NCBI GenBank assembly: GCA_963790085.1
Contig: CAWBNH010000002.1
Location: forward strand, 1 to 56,955
Direction: 5' to 3'
Source of the DNA: CAXMST01 sp963790085
GTDB lineage: Bacteria > Actinomycetota > Thermoleophilia > Solirubrobacterales > 70-9
Length of the DNA: 56,955 nt
This document shows, one piece after another, positions 33,128 through 40,087 of this stretch (the first letter of the stretch is position 1; every line of letters begins with the position of its first letter). Below the pieces are notes generated by a model. It saw only the letters and a list, made by a program, of their open reading frames with translations, made no database searches and had not been told where the DNA came from. The translations under genes were made by a program, and so were the position numbers.

Positions 33128-34445
33128 AGTAGACCGAGACCGTGTGCTCGGAGGACGGCCAGTTCGGGACATTGGTCGTCTTCCGCTGCCCACCCGGATC
33201 GCGCATCGTCTCCTCGACCGCGATCGTTCCGCTTGCATCGGGGCTCGCCGGCAGGTAGTTGTCGACGCCGGTAAGGAACGAGAGGACGCTGAACGGGAAC
33301 AGCGAGGCGCTGGTGTCGGTCACGCCGTCCGACCCCTTGTCGAAGTTGAACACCGCGAGCACCCGCCGGGCGCGGGGGGCGATCGCCGGGGTCAGGACGT
33401 TGTTGCCGTCGAACTCGAGCCGGTCGTTGAGAGCCGGATCAGCCTGATCCCCCCAGAACTCGCGCATCCGGGTGACCGCGATCGAGGTGTGATTCGGACC
33501 CGTCTCGATGAACGGCGCCAGCAGCGGCGCGGTGAGCACGCGGTAGAAGTGATCGTCGCGCTCGAACGGCTCGGGGTAGTTGTGGATCGTCGACTCGCCG
33601 TCCTTGGAAACCACGAACTCGTAGCGCTTCTGGCCGTTGACCTTGAACGGGCCGAAGGTGCCGTCGGGCCCGAGGGTGACGGCGTAGCGCGGCGCGCCGA
33701 TCCGCGCCCCGGTGGCGGCCCGCACCCGGTAGATCTCCAGGCGGGCACCCTCGTAGCCGGCGTTCGACGGGAACAGCGCCGAGCGTCCCGCAACCGTGAC
33801 CCGGCCCGGGGGCTCGGGCGCGACCTTGGTTGTCTTCGGAGCCCGGTCGTTGAGGAACTTGTAGACGTCGTAGAACGCGGCGCTGGAGGTCGTGACCTCG
33901 GTGTGAGCCTTGTCGGGGAAGTAGACGTTCTCGGCACCGCCGATCTCGCGGGTCTGATCGCCCTCGCCCCAGACGGCAAGGGTCGGCACGCCGCCGGGCT
34001 CGGTCGCGCTGGTGCGTCCGTCGAAGTTGACGTATCGGCGGACCTGCTCGGCCCGTGCAGGCGTCTCGAGATAGGTGTGCATGACCGTCGTCCCCCGCGA
34101 GTGGGCGAGGACGTCGACCTTGGCGGCCCCGGTCTTTGCCTTGACGTCGGCGATGAAGCCGTCGAGGTTTGCGACTGCAGCGTCGTTGCTGACACCGGGA
34201 GAGGTGTCGTACTCGTAGACGAACAGCCGGCCGTGCGGGTAGCCGTTGCTCGTGAAGCGCATCGCGTTGCTCTCGAACTGCTGGGCCGAGCCGGAGTTCC
34301 CGTGCACGAAGATCGCCGGCACCGGCCGATGCTTCTTCGACCCGTGCTTCTTGGAGTGGGCGTCGGCGCCCGCGGCCCAGACCATCAGCGCGACCAGCGC
34401 CAGCAGCGACAGCACCATGCCTCGACGTACGGAAACCCGAGTCAT
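33072..34445 (-). CDS. Secreted alpha/beta-hydrolase lipase
   Basis: ATG 34445 has GGAGGAGG upstream. The 457-residue protein has a signal peptide (VLSLLALVALMVWAAGADA) and a histidine/lysine-rich stretch before the catalytic domain. AIFVHGNSGSAQQFES gives the oxyanion loop, AHSRG (114-118, Ser116) the nucleophile, and later elements WGEGDQT and the C-terminal histidine complete a plausible triad. A second, beta-sandwich-like part (residues ~215-300) links to a C-terminal domain. Annotated relatives are lipases. Located next to tRNA-Asn; overlaps the convergent glycosyltransferase gene by 56 nt. Confidence 0.85.
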   Translation of the reverse strand: MTRVSVRRGMVLSLLALVALMVWAAGADAHSKKHGSKKHRPVPAIFVHGNSGSAQQFESNAMRFTSNGYPHGRLFVYEYDTSPGVSNDAAVANLDGFIADVKAKTGAAKVDVLAHSRGTTVMHTYLETPARAEQVRRYVNFDGRTSATEPGGVPTLAVWGEGDQTREIGGAENVYFPDKAHTEVTTSSAAFYDVYKFLNDRAPKTTKVAPEPPGRVTVAGRSALFPSNAGYEGARLEIYRVRAATGARIGAPRYAVTLGPDGTFGPFKVNGQKRYEFVVSKDGESTIHNYPEPFERDDHFYRVLTAPLLAPFIETGPNHTSIAVTRMREFWGDQADPALNDRLEFDGNNVLTPAIAPRARRVLAVFNFDKGSDGVTDTSASLFPFSVLSFLTGVDNYLPASPDASGTIAVEETMRDPGGQRKTTNVPNWPSSEHTVSVYFKDYAAAEYRRSGHSRHR

Positions 34446-34536
34446 CGCTACTTTCCTCCTCCACTCGCCCCCAGTGCGCCCTGCTGAGCAGCGTACGGCA
34501 TTCCGGGGGGCGAGCCCGGCCTGGTCGCCGATCCAG

Positions 34537-34620
34537 CTCCGGGGGTGGGACTCGAACCCACACGTCCTTTCGGACACTTGATTAACAGTCAAGCGCGGCT
34601 GCCAATTTCGCCACCCCGGA
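34537..34620 (-). tRNA. tRNA-Asn (anticodon GTT) with class II variable arm
   Basis: The 84-nt sequence folds with acceptor TCCGGGG/CCCCGGA and G73, three-base-pair D-arm with AAATTGGCAG in the loop (Leu-like), anticodon stem CTTGA/TCAAG with loop CTGTTAA (anticodon GTT, the Asn anticodon), a 15-nt variable region TGTCCGAAAGGACGT that forms a hairpin with a GAAA loop, and a normal T-arm GTGGG TTCGAGT CCCAC. No CCA is encoded. The acceptor U1-A72 and G73 fit Asn identity; the long variable arm belongs to class II tRNAs (Leu, Ser, Tyr). All stems are complete, so it is probably functional. Confidence 0.85.
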
Positions 34621-34669
34621 TTGATGTATTTACCGTCGTATAGCGCCAGCGCGCCGCAGGTCCGGCACT

Positions 34670-35191
34670 TTACGGCAACGTCGTGACCCCAGCTTCGACT
34701 TCCGCGTGGCAGTTGGCGCAGAGCAGAGCGCACTTGCGGGCCTCCGCCCGGGCCACTTCCAGGGACCGAGTCACGCCCTCGGCGGCAACCGAAAAGCTCT
34801 TGCGCCCAGGATCGACGTGGTGGAACTGCAGCGCCCCGCCATGCCGTGCGTAGCCGCAGATCACGCAGCGTCCGCCCGCCTCGGCGACGAGTACCTGCTT
34901 GATCCGTCGTCTCCGGCGTGAAACGGACTCGCTCGCGCACCTGCGGCAGCGATAGCCACCGTCGCGGCGCTGGACAAAGGTCGTCACCCCGTGCCTCGGG
35001 CACTCCCGGTCGAGCTCCGGCGTGCCCTGGCCGGAGCGACGGAGCCGCTCGCCGCCAGATCGAGTGCTGAGCTCGTACCGGCGCAGCCAGAGCTGCACCG
35101 TGCGAGATGCAACGCCGAGGCGGGCGGCGATTGCGCGGATTGACAGTCCCTCGTCAACGAGTGGCTCGAGCTGCTTCCTCGATAGCGGCAT
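34670..35191 (-). CDS. HTH-zinc-HNH endonuclease-like protein, SOS-boxed
   Basis: The 173-residue protein has an N-terminal helix-turn-helix (LSIRAIAARLGVASRTVQLWLRRY, 16-39), a possible zinc ribbon (ECPRHG ... YRCRRC, 63-85) and an HNH nuclease motif: C109xxC112, HH124-125 in LQFHHVDPGR, and C158xxCH162 in CALLCANCH. It is therefore a DNA-binding protein with a potential nuclease; the target is unknown. The ATG has GGAGG 8 nt upstream. A LexA-like palindrome lies 33 nt upstream and overlaps the predicted transcription start, so damage control is likely. Confidence 0.8.
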   Translation of the reverse strand: MPLSRKQLEPLVDEGLSIRAIAARLGVASRTVQLWLRRYELSTRSGGERLRRSGQGTPELDRECPRHGVTTFVQRRDGGYRCRRCASESVSRRRRRIKQVLVAEAGGRCVICGYARHGGALQFHHVDPGRKSFSVAAEGVTRSLEVARAEARKCALLCANCHAEVEAGVTTLP

Positions 35192-35223
35192 CGCCGGATC
35201 CTCCGCGAACCGCCGGACGGAAA

Positions 35224-35241
35224 AGCGAACGCGTGTTCGCT
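35224..35241. promoter_or_regulatory. LexA-type SOS box (palindrome CGAACACGCGTTCG on minus)
   Basis: The 18-bp palindrome AGCGAAC-N4-GTTCGCT matches the Gram-positive LexA consensus CGAACRNRYGTTYG-like core. It sits between the end of dnaG and the HNH gene; TAGCAT (35248-35243) is a -10 whose start would fall inside the box, so LexA binding would block transcription of the HNH gene. Confidence 0.75.
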
Positions 35242-35245
35242 GATG

Positions 35246-37030
35246 CTAGGCGCTGCGGGTGGCGATCGCGTCGGAGATGCGGGCTCGCTCGCGCTGCAGC
35301 TCGACCGTGAGCTCGGGGTGCTCGGCGCCCTCGCGGCGGCGGCGCGAGATCTCGCGGTCGATCCGCCCGCGCTCGAGCATCAGCCACGAGAGCTCCAGCG
35401 CGGACTCCTCGACCGGCTCGCGCTCGGCGAGCAGCACCAGCCGGCTGATCACCGCGAACAGGCGCTCGTCCTCGCGCGGCAGGCCCTCCAGGGGATCGTC
35501 GAGGTGGTCCTTGAGCCAGGGCAGGGCGCTGCGGGCGTGCTCGCCGACCAGGTGCTGCTCCCCGATCCGGGCAATGTACTCGCCGCCGGGCCCGGGCTTG
35601 GCGATGCACATCGCCAGGAACGTCGCCTCGCGACGCTCGTCCACCGTCGGGCGGCGGCCGGGAGGCGGCGGCGGCTCCGCCCCGTCCGCCGCCGGCGGCG
35701 GTGCCTGCCGCGGCGCCGAGGCTGTGGTGGGGCCGGCGGCGGCGAGGCGGCGGCCGATCAACGCCGGGTCGGTGTCGAGCCGATCGGCGACCTCGGAGAC
35801 GAGCTCCTGGCGGGTGATCGTCTCGCCCATCGCCCGCAGCACCGGGACGACCTCGTCGAGCGCCCGGTCGCGCCCGGTCGGGGTCTCGAGGTCGGCGTCG
35901 GCGAGGATCGCGCGGGCGTGGAAGACGGGCAGCTCGACCGCCTCGGTCAGCAGCCGGCGGAAGCGCTCCTCCCCGCCCTCGGCGGCGAGCAGCTCCGCCG
36001 GGTCCTCGCCCTCGGGCATCGCGACCACGAGCAGCCGGACGCTGCCGCCGCCCGCCACCCGCTGGGCCCGCAGCATCGCCTCGCGGCCGGCGCGATCGGC
36101 ATCGAGCGCCAACACGATCTCCTCCGCGTAGCCCCCGAGCAGCTTCAGCTGATCGGCCGTGATCGCCGTGCCCATCACTGCCACGGCCTCCTCGATCCCC
36201 GCCTGATGCAGGGCGAGCACGTCGGTGTAGCCCTCGACGACCACCGCGCGCCCACCGCGGGCGATCGCGCCGCGGGCGCGATCGATGCCGTACAGCGCGC
36301 GGCTCTTGTGGAACAGCTCACCCTCGGCCGAGTTCTTGTACTTCGGCCTCTGATCGGGGGTCGTCGCCCGGGCGCCAAAGCCGATCGTGCGGCCCCGCAC
36401 ATCGCGCAGCGGAAAGGTGATCCGGGCGCGGAAGGCATCGTAGTAGCCGCCCTTCTGGCCCTTCTGGACGAGCCCGACCGCGCGCAGCTCGTCGAGCGAG
36501 AAGCCGGCCCGCTGGCCCGCGGCGACGATCGAGTCCCAGGCGCTGGGCGCGAAGCCGACCCCGAAGCCGCGAAGCGTGTCCTCGGTGAAGCCGCGCCGCT
36601 CGAGGTATTCGCGGGCCTTGGCGGCCTTGTCGGTCCCCCACAGCGTCGCCTCGTAGAAGTCGGCGGCCCGCTGCAGCGCCTCGCCGAGCCGCGCGCGGTG
36701 GCGGCGGCGCTGCTCGGCCTGGGGATCCTCCTGCTCGCGCTCGACCTCGACGCCGTAGCGTTCGGCCAGCGCCTCGACCGCGTCCGGGAACGAGAGCCCC
36801 TCCTTCTCCTGGACGAACTTGATCGTGTCGCCGCCGGCCTCGCAGCCGAAGCAGTAGTAGAAGCCCTCCGCCGGCTTCACCGAGAACGAGGGCGTGCGCT
36901 CCTCGTGGAAGGGGCAGAGTCCGACGAAGCGCTCCCCCTGTCGGCGCAGGTCCGTGTGCGCGGAGACGACCTCGACGATGTCGGCCGACTCGCGGACCCG
37001 CTCGATCGTCTCCGTCGTGAACAGGCTCAA
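35246..37030 (-). CDS. dnaG: DNA primase
   Basis: The 594-residue protein is a complete bacterial primase: CHC2 zinc site C39, H42, C60, C63 (VGLCPFHEERTPSF ... YYCFGCEAGG), then the Toprim domain with VVEGYTDVLALHQAG and LALDADRAGREAMLR, and a C-terminal helicase-binding domain (from about residue 430, after a Pro/Ala linker). It synthesises RNA primers at the fork. The TTG start (37030) overlaps the dgt stop as TTGA, so translation is coupled to dgt, which is frameshifted in this sequence. Confidence 0.95.
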   Translation of the reverse strand: MSLFTTETIERVRESADIVEVVSAHTDLRRQGERFVGLCPFHEERTPSFSVKPAEGFYYCFGCEAGGDTIKFVQEKEGLSFPDAVEALAERYGVEVEREQEDPQAEQRRRHRARLGEALQRAADFYEATLWGTDKAAKAREYLERRGFTEDTLRGFGVGFAPSAWDSIVAAGQRAGFSLDELRAVGLVQKGQKGGYYDAFRARITFPLRDVRGRTIGFGARATTPDQRPKYKNSAEGELFHKSRALYGIDRARGAIARGGRAVVVEGYTDVLALHQAGIEEAVAVMGTAITADQLKLLGGYAEEIVLALDADRAGREAMLRAQRVAGGGSVRLLVVAMPEGEDPAELLAAEGGEERFRRLLTEAVELPVFHARAILADADLETPTGRDRALDEVVPVLRAMGETITRQELVSEVADRLDTDPALIGRRLAAAGPTTASAPRQAPPPAADGAEPPPPPGRRPTVDERREATFLAMCIAKPGPGGEYIARIGEQHLVGEHARSALPWLKDHLDDPLEGLPREDERLFAVISRLVLLAEREPVEESALELSWLMLERGRIDREISRRRREGAEHPELTVELQRERARISDAIATRSA

Positions 37031-38036
37031 AGCCGTGACTCCTCGGGCAGCGCGATCCGCCGGAAGGTCTTGATGCAGAAGCGATCGGTCATCCCGGCGA
37101 CGTAGTCGACAACCGGCTGCAACTCGCCGCTCGCCGGATCGCCGTTGGTCGGGATCTCCTCCGGGTGCTCCAGGTAGTGGTCGACGAGGGCGCTCAGCGT
37201 CCGGATCACCCGCTCGTGCTCGGAGCGGGCGTCGGGGCCGAGATAGACCCGGTCGAACATGAACTTCCGCAGGCGCAGCATCGCGCCGCCGATCTCGTCG
37301 CTCTGGACGATGTCGTCGGCGCCGCCGGAGTTCTCGACGATGTCGCGGACCAGCGTCTCGATCCGCGCCGAGCCACTGTCGCCGAGCGGCTCGATCAGCT
37401 CGACCGGCAGGTCCGCCTCGGAGAGGATCCCGGCGCGGACGGCGTCGTCGATGTCGTGGTTGATGTAGGCGACCCGGTCGACGAGTCGGACGATCCGGCC
37501 CTCGAGCGTCCCCGGCTTGCCGCGCCGGTGTGGTTGAGGATCCCGTCGCGGACCTGCTCGGTCAGATTGAGGCCACGGCCGTCGCGCTCGAGCACGTCGA
37601 CGACCCGCAGCGAGTGCTCGTTGTGCCGAAAGCCGTCGCCACCGCGGTCGCGGATCGCCCGGTCGATCGCGTCCTCGCCGATGTGGCCGAACGGTGGGTG
37701 CCCAAGGTCGTGGCCGTAGCCGATCGCCTCGGTCAGATCCTCGTTCAGGCCGAGCGCGCGGGCGACGTTGCGGGCGATCCCGGTGACCTCCAGAGTGTGG
37801 GTCATCCGGGTCCGGTAATGGTCGCCCTCGGGCGCGATGAATACCTGCGTCTTGTACTTGAGGCGGCGAAACGCCTTCGAGTGCACGATCCGGTCACGAT
37901 CCCGCTGAAACGGTGTCCGGTGGGGACTGTCCGCCTCCTCGGTAAGCCGCCGGGCCGGATATGACCTCGTCGCCGAGGGCACGAGATCGCGCTCCTCGAT
38001 CGCCCGGATCCGCTGCTCGAAGTCGGCGTGGCCCAT
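37027..38036 (-). pseudogene. dgt: Deoxyguanosinetriphosphate triphosphohydrolase-like protein, frameshifted
   Basis: The N-terminal frame (38036 to about 37515) encodes an HD-domain dNTPase: YPARRLTEEADSPHRTPFQRDRDRIVHSKAFRRLKYKTQVF, TRMTHTLEVTGIARNVARAL, GYGHDLGHPPFGHIGE and LTEQVRDGILNHTG, all intact HD motifs. After HTG the frame breaks; the continuation RGKPGTLEGRIVRLVDRVAYINHDIDDAVRAGIL is in another frame and runs to the stop at 37027. A single missing C at about 37523-37526 explains it (GGCGCGGC where GGCCGCGGC is expected). The C-terminal part also has HD-domain segments. Either a real recent inactivation or a sequencing or assembly error in a GC-rich run. The ATG is leaderless (TATTCT 7 nt upstream); dnaG follows. 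Confidence 0.85.
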
Positions 38037-38043
38037 ACCCCGG

Positions 38044-38049
38044 AGAATA
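38044..38049 (-). promoter_or_regulatory. -10 TATTCT, leaderless start of dgt at 38036
   Basis: On the minus strand TATTCT ends 7 nt before ATG 38036. It abuts the left 31-bp repeat, which would supply the -35 region. Confidence 0.55.
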
Positions 38050-38051
38050 TG

Positions 38052-38082
38052 GCCCGGCGCCGGCAGGGCCGCGGCCGTCGAA
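38052..38082. repeat. 31-bp direct repeat, left copy
   Basis: Identical over 31 bp to 39252-39282, exactly 1200 bp away. It lies 2 bp from the dgt -10 element. Confidence 0.9.
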
Positions 38083-38120
38083 CCCGGACACCTGAGGCCC
38101 GGCGGAAGTTCGGAAGGAGG

Positions 38121-38327
38121 TCACGGTCGAGGCTCCGGCGAGAACAGGTCGCCCAGTGGGGTCTGGAAATGGTCGGCGATCCGCCGGCACAGACTGAGCG
38201 GCGGATCAGTCCTGGCCGGGTCCTGCTCGATCCGCCAGATGGTTCGCTCTGAGCAGCCGACGCGGTCGGCCAGCTGGGCCTGGGTCAGATCGCTCACTTG
38301 GCGATAGACGCGGACGCGGGTTTTCAT
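38121..38327 (-). CDS. Small XRE-family helix-turn-helix regulator
   Basis: From ATG 38327 the 68-residue protein is essentially one HTH_3/XRE domain: VSDLTQAQLADRVGCSERTIWRIEQDP followed by LSLCRRIADHFQTPLGDLF. Such minimal Cro/C1-like proteins bind short operators and often autoregulate. An upstream in-frame extension (to 38387) lacks an SD. It lies inside the 31-bp-repeat cassette and could be the regulator of the palindromic sites in front of the PII-like gene. Confidence 0.82.
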   Translation of the reverse strand: MKTRVRVYRQVSDLTQAQLADRVGCSERTIWRIEQDPARTDPPLSLCRRIADHFQTPLGDLFSPEPRP

Positions 38328-38343
38328 TCGACTGCTGCTCGCT

Positions 38344-38529
38344 GTGGTCGAGTTGTTGAAGCTGGCCCGCCGCCTGGACGGGGCCAAGTCGGTCGAGTCT
38401 CCCGGCGGTGGCTGGACCGGGGTCGTCGCCTACCTGTCCCGACGGTATCTCAGCCGGGCCGGACCGAACCGCTACCACTGGACCATCCACCAGGTGGTCA
38501 GGGCGTCCGGTCGCGGGGGTTCGTGTTGA
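38344..38529 (+). CDS. Possible small protein, 61 aa
   Basis: GTG 38344 opens a 61-residue frame with high third-position GC (about 88 per cent), arguing for coding: ...ARRLDGAKSVESPGGGWTGVVAYLSRRYLSRAGPNRYHWTIHQVV... No SD or homology is visible. It is divergent from the XRE gene with an 16-nt gap, as for many regulator-target pairs. Could still be chance in this GC-rich sequence. Confidence 0.35.
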   Translation: MVELLKLARRLDGAKSVESPGGGWTGVVAYLSRRYLSRAGPNRYHWTIHQVVRASGRGGSC

Positions 38530-38583
38530 AGCTGGCGCCGGTCTGCTCAGTCGGTGTCCCGCTGGCCAGTCGGGTCCAGGTTC

Positions 38584-38600
38584 TGCTCGACCGTCGAGCA
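38584..38600. repeat. Perfect inverted repeat TGCTCGAC-C-GTCGAGCA
   Basis: 8-bp arms around one central base. It could be an operator or the stem of a small hairpin within the cassette. Confidence 0.6.
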
Positions 38601-38646
38601 TCCGACGGGCCTCATCAGGTCAGGTGATCGAGAGGGCGGGGCCTGG

Positions 38647-38662
38647 TGGACCTGAGTGTCCA
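38647..38662. promoter_or_regulatory. Inverted repeat TGGAC-N6-GTCCA
   Basis: Shares the half-site TGGAC/GTCCA with the next site 41 bp downstream, suggesting one regulator binding two sites upstream of the PII-like gene. Confidence 0.5.
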
Positions 38663-38687
38663 GTCGGATAGCGGGCGTCGCGAATCT

Positions 38688-38713
38688 TTGGACAGCGGTC
38701 CAATGGCATGCCA
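38688..38713 (+). promoter_or_regulatory. Operator-overlapped promoter of the PII-like gene
   Basis: TTGGAC-N4-GTCCAA (38688-38703) is a perfect inverted repeat whose left half is also a -35-like TTGGAC. TGGCATGCCA (38704-38713) is a second palindrome filling the spacer. A CATATC/CCATAT -10 candidate follows at 38711-38717 (17-18 bp spacing). A repressor bound here would block transcription. Confidence 0.5.
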
Positions 38714-38764
38714 TATCGCGCCTGGGAGGCTGGCGCTGCAAAAGACAACGAAGGGAACCTCTGG

Positions 38765-39097
38765 ATGAAAATCGTCGTCGCGTACGTGGACAACGAAGTG
38801 GTGGAACCGATTCGGGAGGAGCTCCTAGCCTCGGGCTTTCTCTCGATGTCGGTCGTCCCCGCACACGGGTCGGTACCCGAGCCGATCGTGACCGGAAACT
38901 ACCGAGGGGTGACGGTGGAGAAGCATCTACGCCCGAAGGCCAGAGTGGAGTGCGTCGTCGGACCGGACCAGGTGCAGACAGTCGTCGACACGGTGGGCAA
39001 TCACGGTGGCGAGCGCTACTTCGTGTTCGTCTCCCCGATCGACGCCGCTTATCCGACCGACACGGTCAACCTGGAGGCGGCAGCGCAGGAGGCATAG
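38765..39097 (+). CDS. PII-like protein in the repeat cassette
   Basis: ATG 38765 has GAAGGGA about 9 nt upstream. The 110-residue protein has the PII beta-alpha-beta fold pattern (MKIVVAYVDNEVVEPIREELLASGF; YRGVTV at 46-51; LRPKARVECVV; VQTVVDTV) with position 51 again valine as in the chromosomal PII at 639. The C-terminal nucleotide-binding segment is degenerate (GGERYFVFVSPIDAAYPTDT instead of GDGKIF...RIRTGE), so ATP/2-oxoglutarate sensing is doubtful. It may sense a different ligand or target a different transporter. Confidence 0.7.
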   Translation: MKIVVAYVDNEVVEPIREELLASGFLSMSVVPAHGSVPEPIVTGNYRGVTVEKHLRPKARVECVVGPDQVQTVVDTVGNHGGERYFVFVSPIDAAYPTDTVNLEAAAQEA

Positions 39098-39251
39098 CCG
39101 GCGCTGACAGCTCGACCGTAATCGAGCGAGATGAGCGGCTGGTCTGTCCAGGTGGTCGAGTAGCGGCGCGACCTTGGCCACCACCTAGTCGGCCCTGAGT
39201 CAGGGCCAGCGGTTCAGTGACTCCCGGTTTTGGGTAGGGGTCTCCAATGCT

Positions 39252-39282
39252 GCCCGGCGCCGGCAGGGCCGCGGCCGTCGAA
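39252..39282. repeat. 31-bp direct repeat, right copy
   Basis: Identical to 38052-38082. It ends directly before the SDR -10 element (39283). Confidence 0.9.
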
Positions 39283-39288
39283 TACAGT
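39283..39288 (+). promoter_or_regulatory. -10 TACAGT, leaderless start at 39297
   Basis: TACAGT ends 8 nt before ATG 39297. Confidence 0.5.
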
Positions 39289-39296
39289 GCCGCTCG

Positions 39297-40052
39297 ATGG
39301 CCACCGCCCTCGTCACCGGAGCATCCTCGGGCCTCGGCGAGCAGTTCGCCCGCCAACTCGCGGCCCGCGGCCACGAGCTGGTCCTGGTCGCCCGGCGGGA
39401 GGAGCGCCTGCGGACACTGGCCGGCGAGCTCCCGGGGGGCGCCGCGATCGTCCCCCACGACCTCGCGGCCGATGCAGCCGGGCTGATCGCCAAGGTCGCC
39501 GATCTCGGGCTCGAGATCGATCTGCTCGTCAACAACGCGGGGTTCGGCACCTACGGCCGGATCTGGGAGATCGAGGAGGGCCGAGACGCGGAGCTCGTCC
39601 GGCTCAACTGCGAGGCGGTCGTCGTTCTCACCCGTGCCTTCCTGCCACCGATGCTCGAGCGCCGCCGCGGCGGCGTGATCGTCGTCGCCTCGACGGCGGG
39701 GATGCAGCCGCTGCCGTATGAGGCGACCTACGCCGCGAGCAAGGCCTTCGCCCTGAGCTACACCGAGGCGCTCGGCGAGGAGCTTCGCGGGAGCGGCGTG
39801 CGGGCCCTGGCCGTCAATCCCGGACCGGTGCCGACCGAGTGGCAGCAGGTCGCGGGACACGACGACGTCGGCGTCGTCCCTGGGGAGATCCCGGCCGAGC
39901 AGTGCGTCGCCGAGGCGCTCGAGGCCTGGGATGCGGGCAGGCGCTCGGTGATCCCGGGGCGGCTGATGCGGTGGGTGATGCGCGGCTCCCGGCTCGGCCC
40001 TAAGGCACTGCAGCTGCGCGTCGCCGAACGCCTCTACCGGCCCGGCGACTGA
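39297..40052 (+). CDS. Short-chain dehydrogenase/reductase
   Basis: The 251-residue enzyme is a classical SDR with TGASSGLG (7-14), LVNNAGFGTYGRI, catalytic S132, Y145 and K149 (YAASK) and R33-R34 favouring NADPH. The C-terminus (RLMRWVMRGSRLGPKALQLRVAERLY) resembles ketoreductases of the lipid or polyketide type. It has a leaderless ATG and a promoter whose -35 side is the 31-bp repeat. It converges with recO, the two stop codons being 35 bp apart, so there is no operon relation. Confidence 0.88.
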   Translation: MATALVTGASSGLGEQFARQLAARGHELVLVARREERLRTLAGELPGGAAIVPHDLAADAAGLIAKVADLGLEIDLLVNNAGFGTYGRIWEIEEGRDAELVRLNCEAVVVLTRAFLPPMLERRRGGVIVVASTAGMQPLPYEATYAASKAFALSYTEALGEELRGSGVRALAVNPGPVPTEWQQVAGHDDVGVVPGEIPAEQCVAEALEAWDAGRRSVIPGRLMRWVMRGSRLGPKALQLRVAERLYRPGD

Positions 40053-40087
40053 GGCGCTCCGGGGCGGACCGCGCAGCCGCCCGAAGC

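Larger units (their letters stand above)
38052..39282. mobile_element. Cassette bounded by 31-bp direct repeats (XRE + PII-like)
   Basis: Between the repeats lie an XRE-type regulator, a possible small ORF, a dense set of palindromes and a PII-like gene, none related to dgt or the SDR. If the cassette were removed with one repeat copy, the dgt and SDR genes would become divergent neighbours with a 31-bp core between their -10 elements. This looks like site-specific insertion into a promoter core that kept both promoters working. No recombinase gene is inside. Confidence 0.5.

Noticed and set aside
34537..34620. Reading the long-armed tRNA as tRNA-Leu or tRNA-Ser
   Set aside because: Anticodon loop CTGTTAA gives GTT, which is Asn; no Leu or Ser anticodon can be derived without changing the stem.
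37500..37540. Programmed frameshift in dgt
   Set aside because: No slippery heptamer, stimulating pseudoknot or SD-like element is apparent; a deletion or error is simpler.
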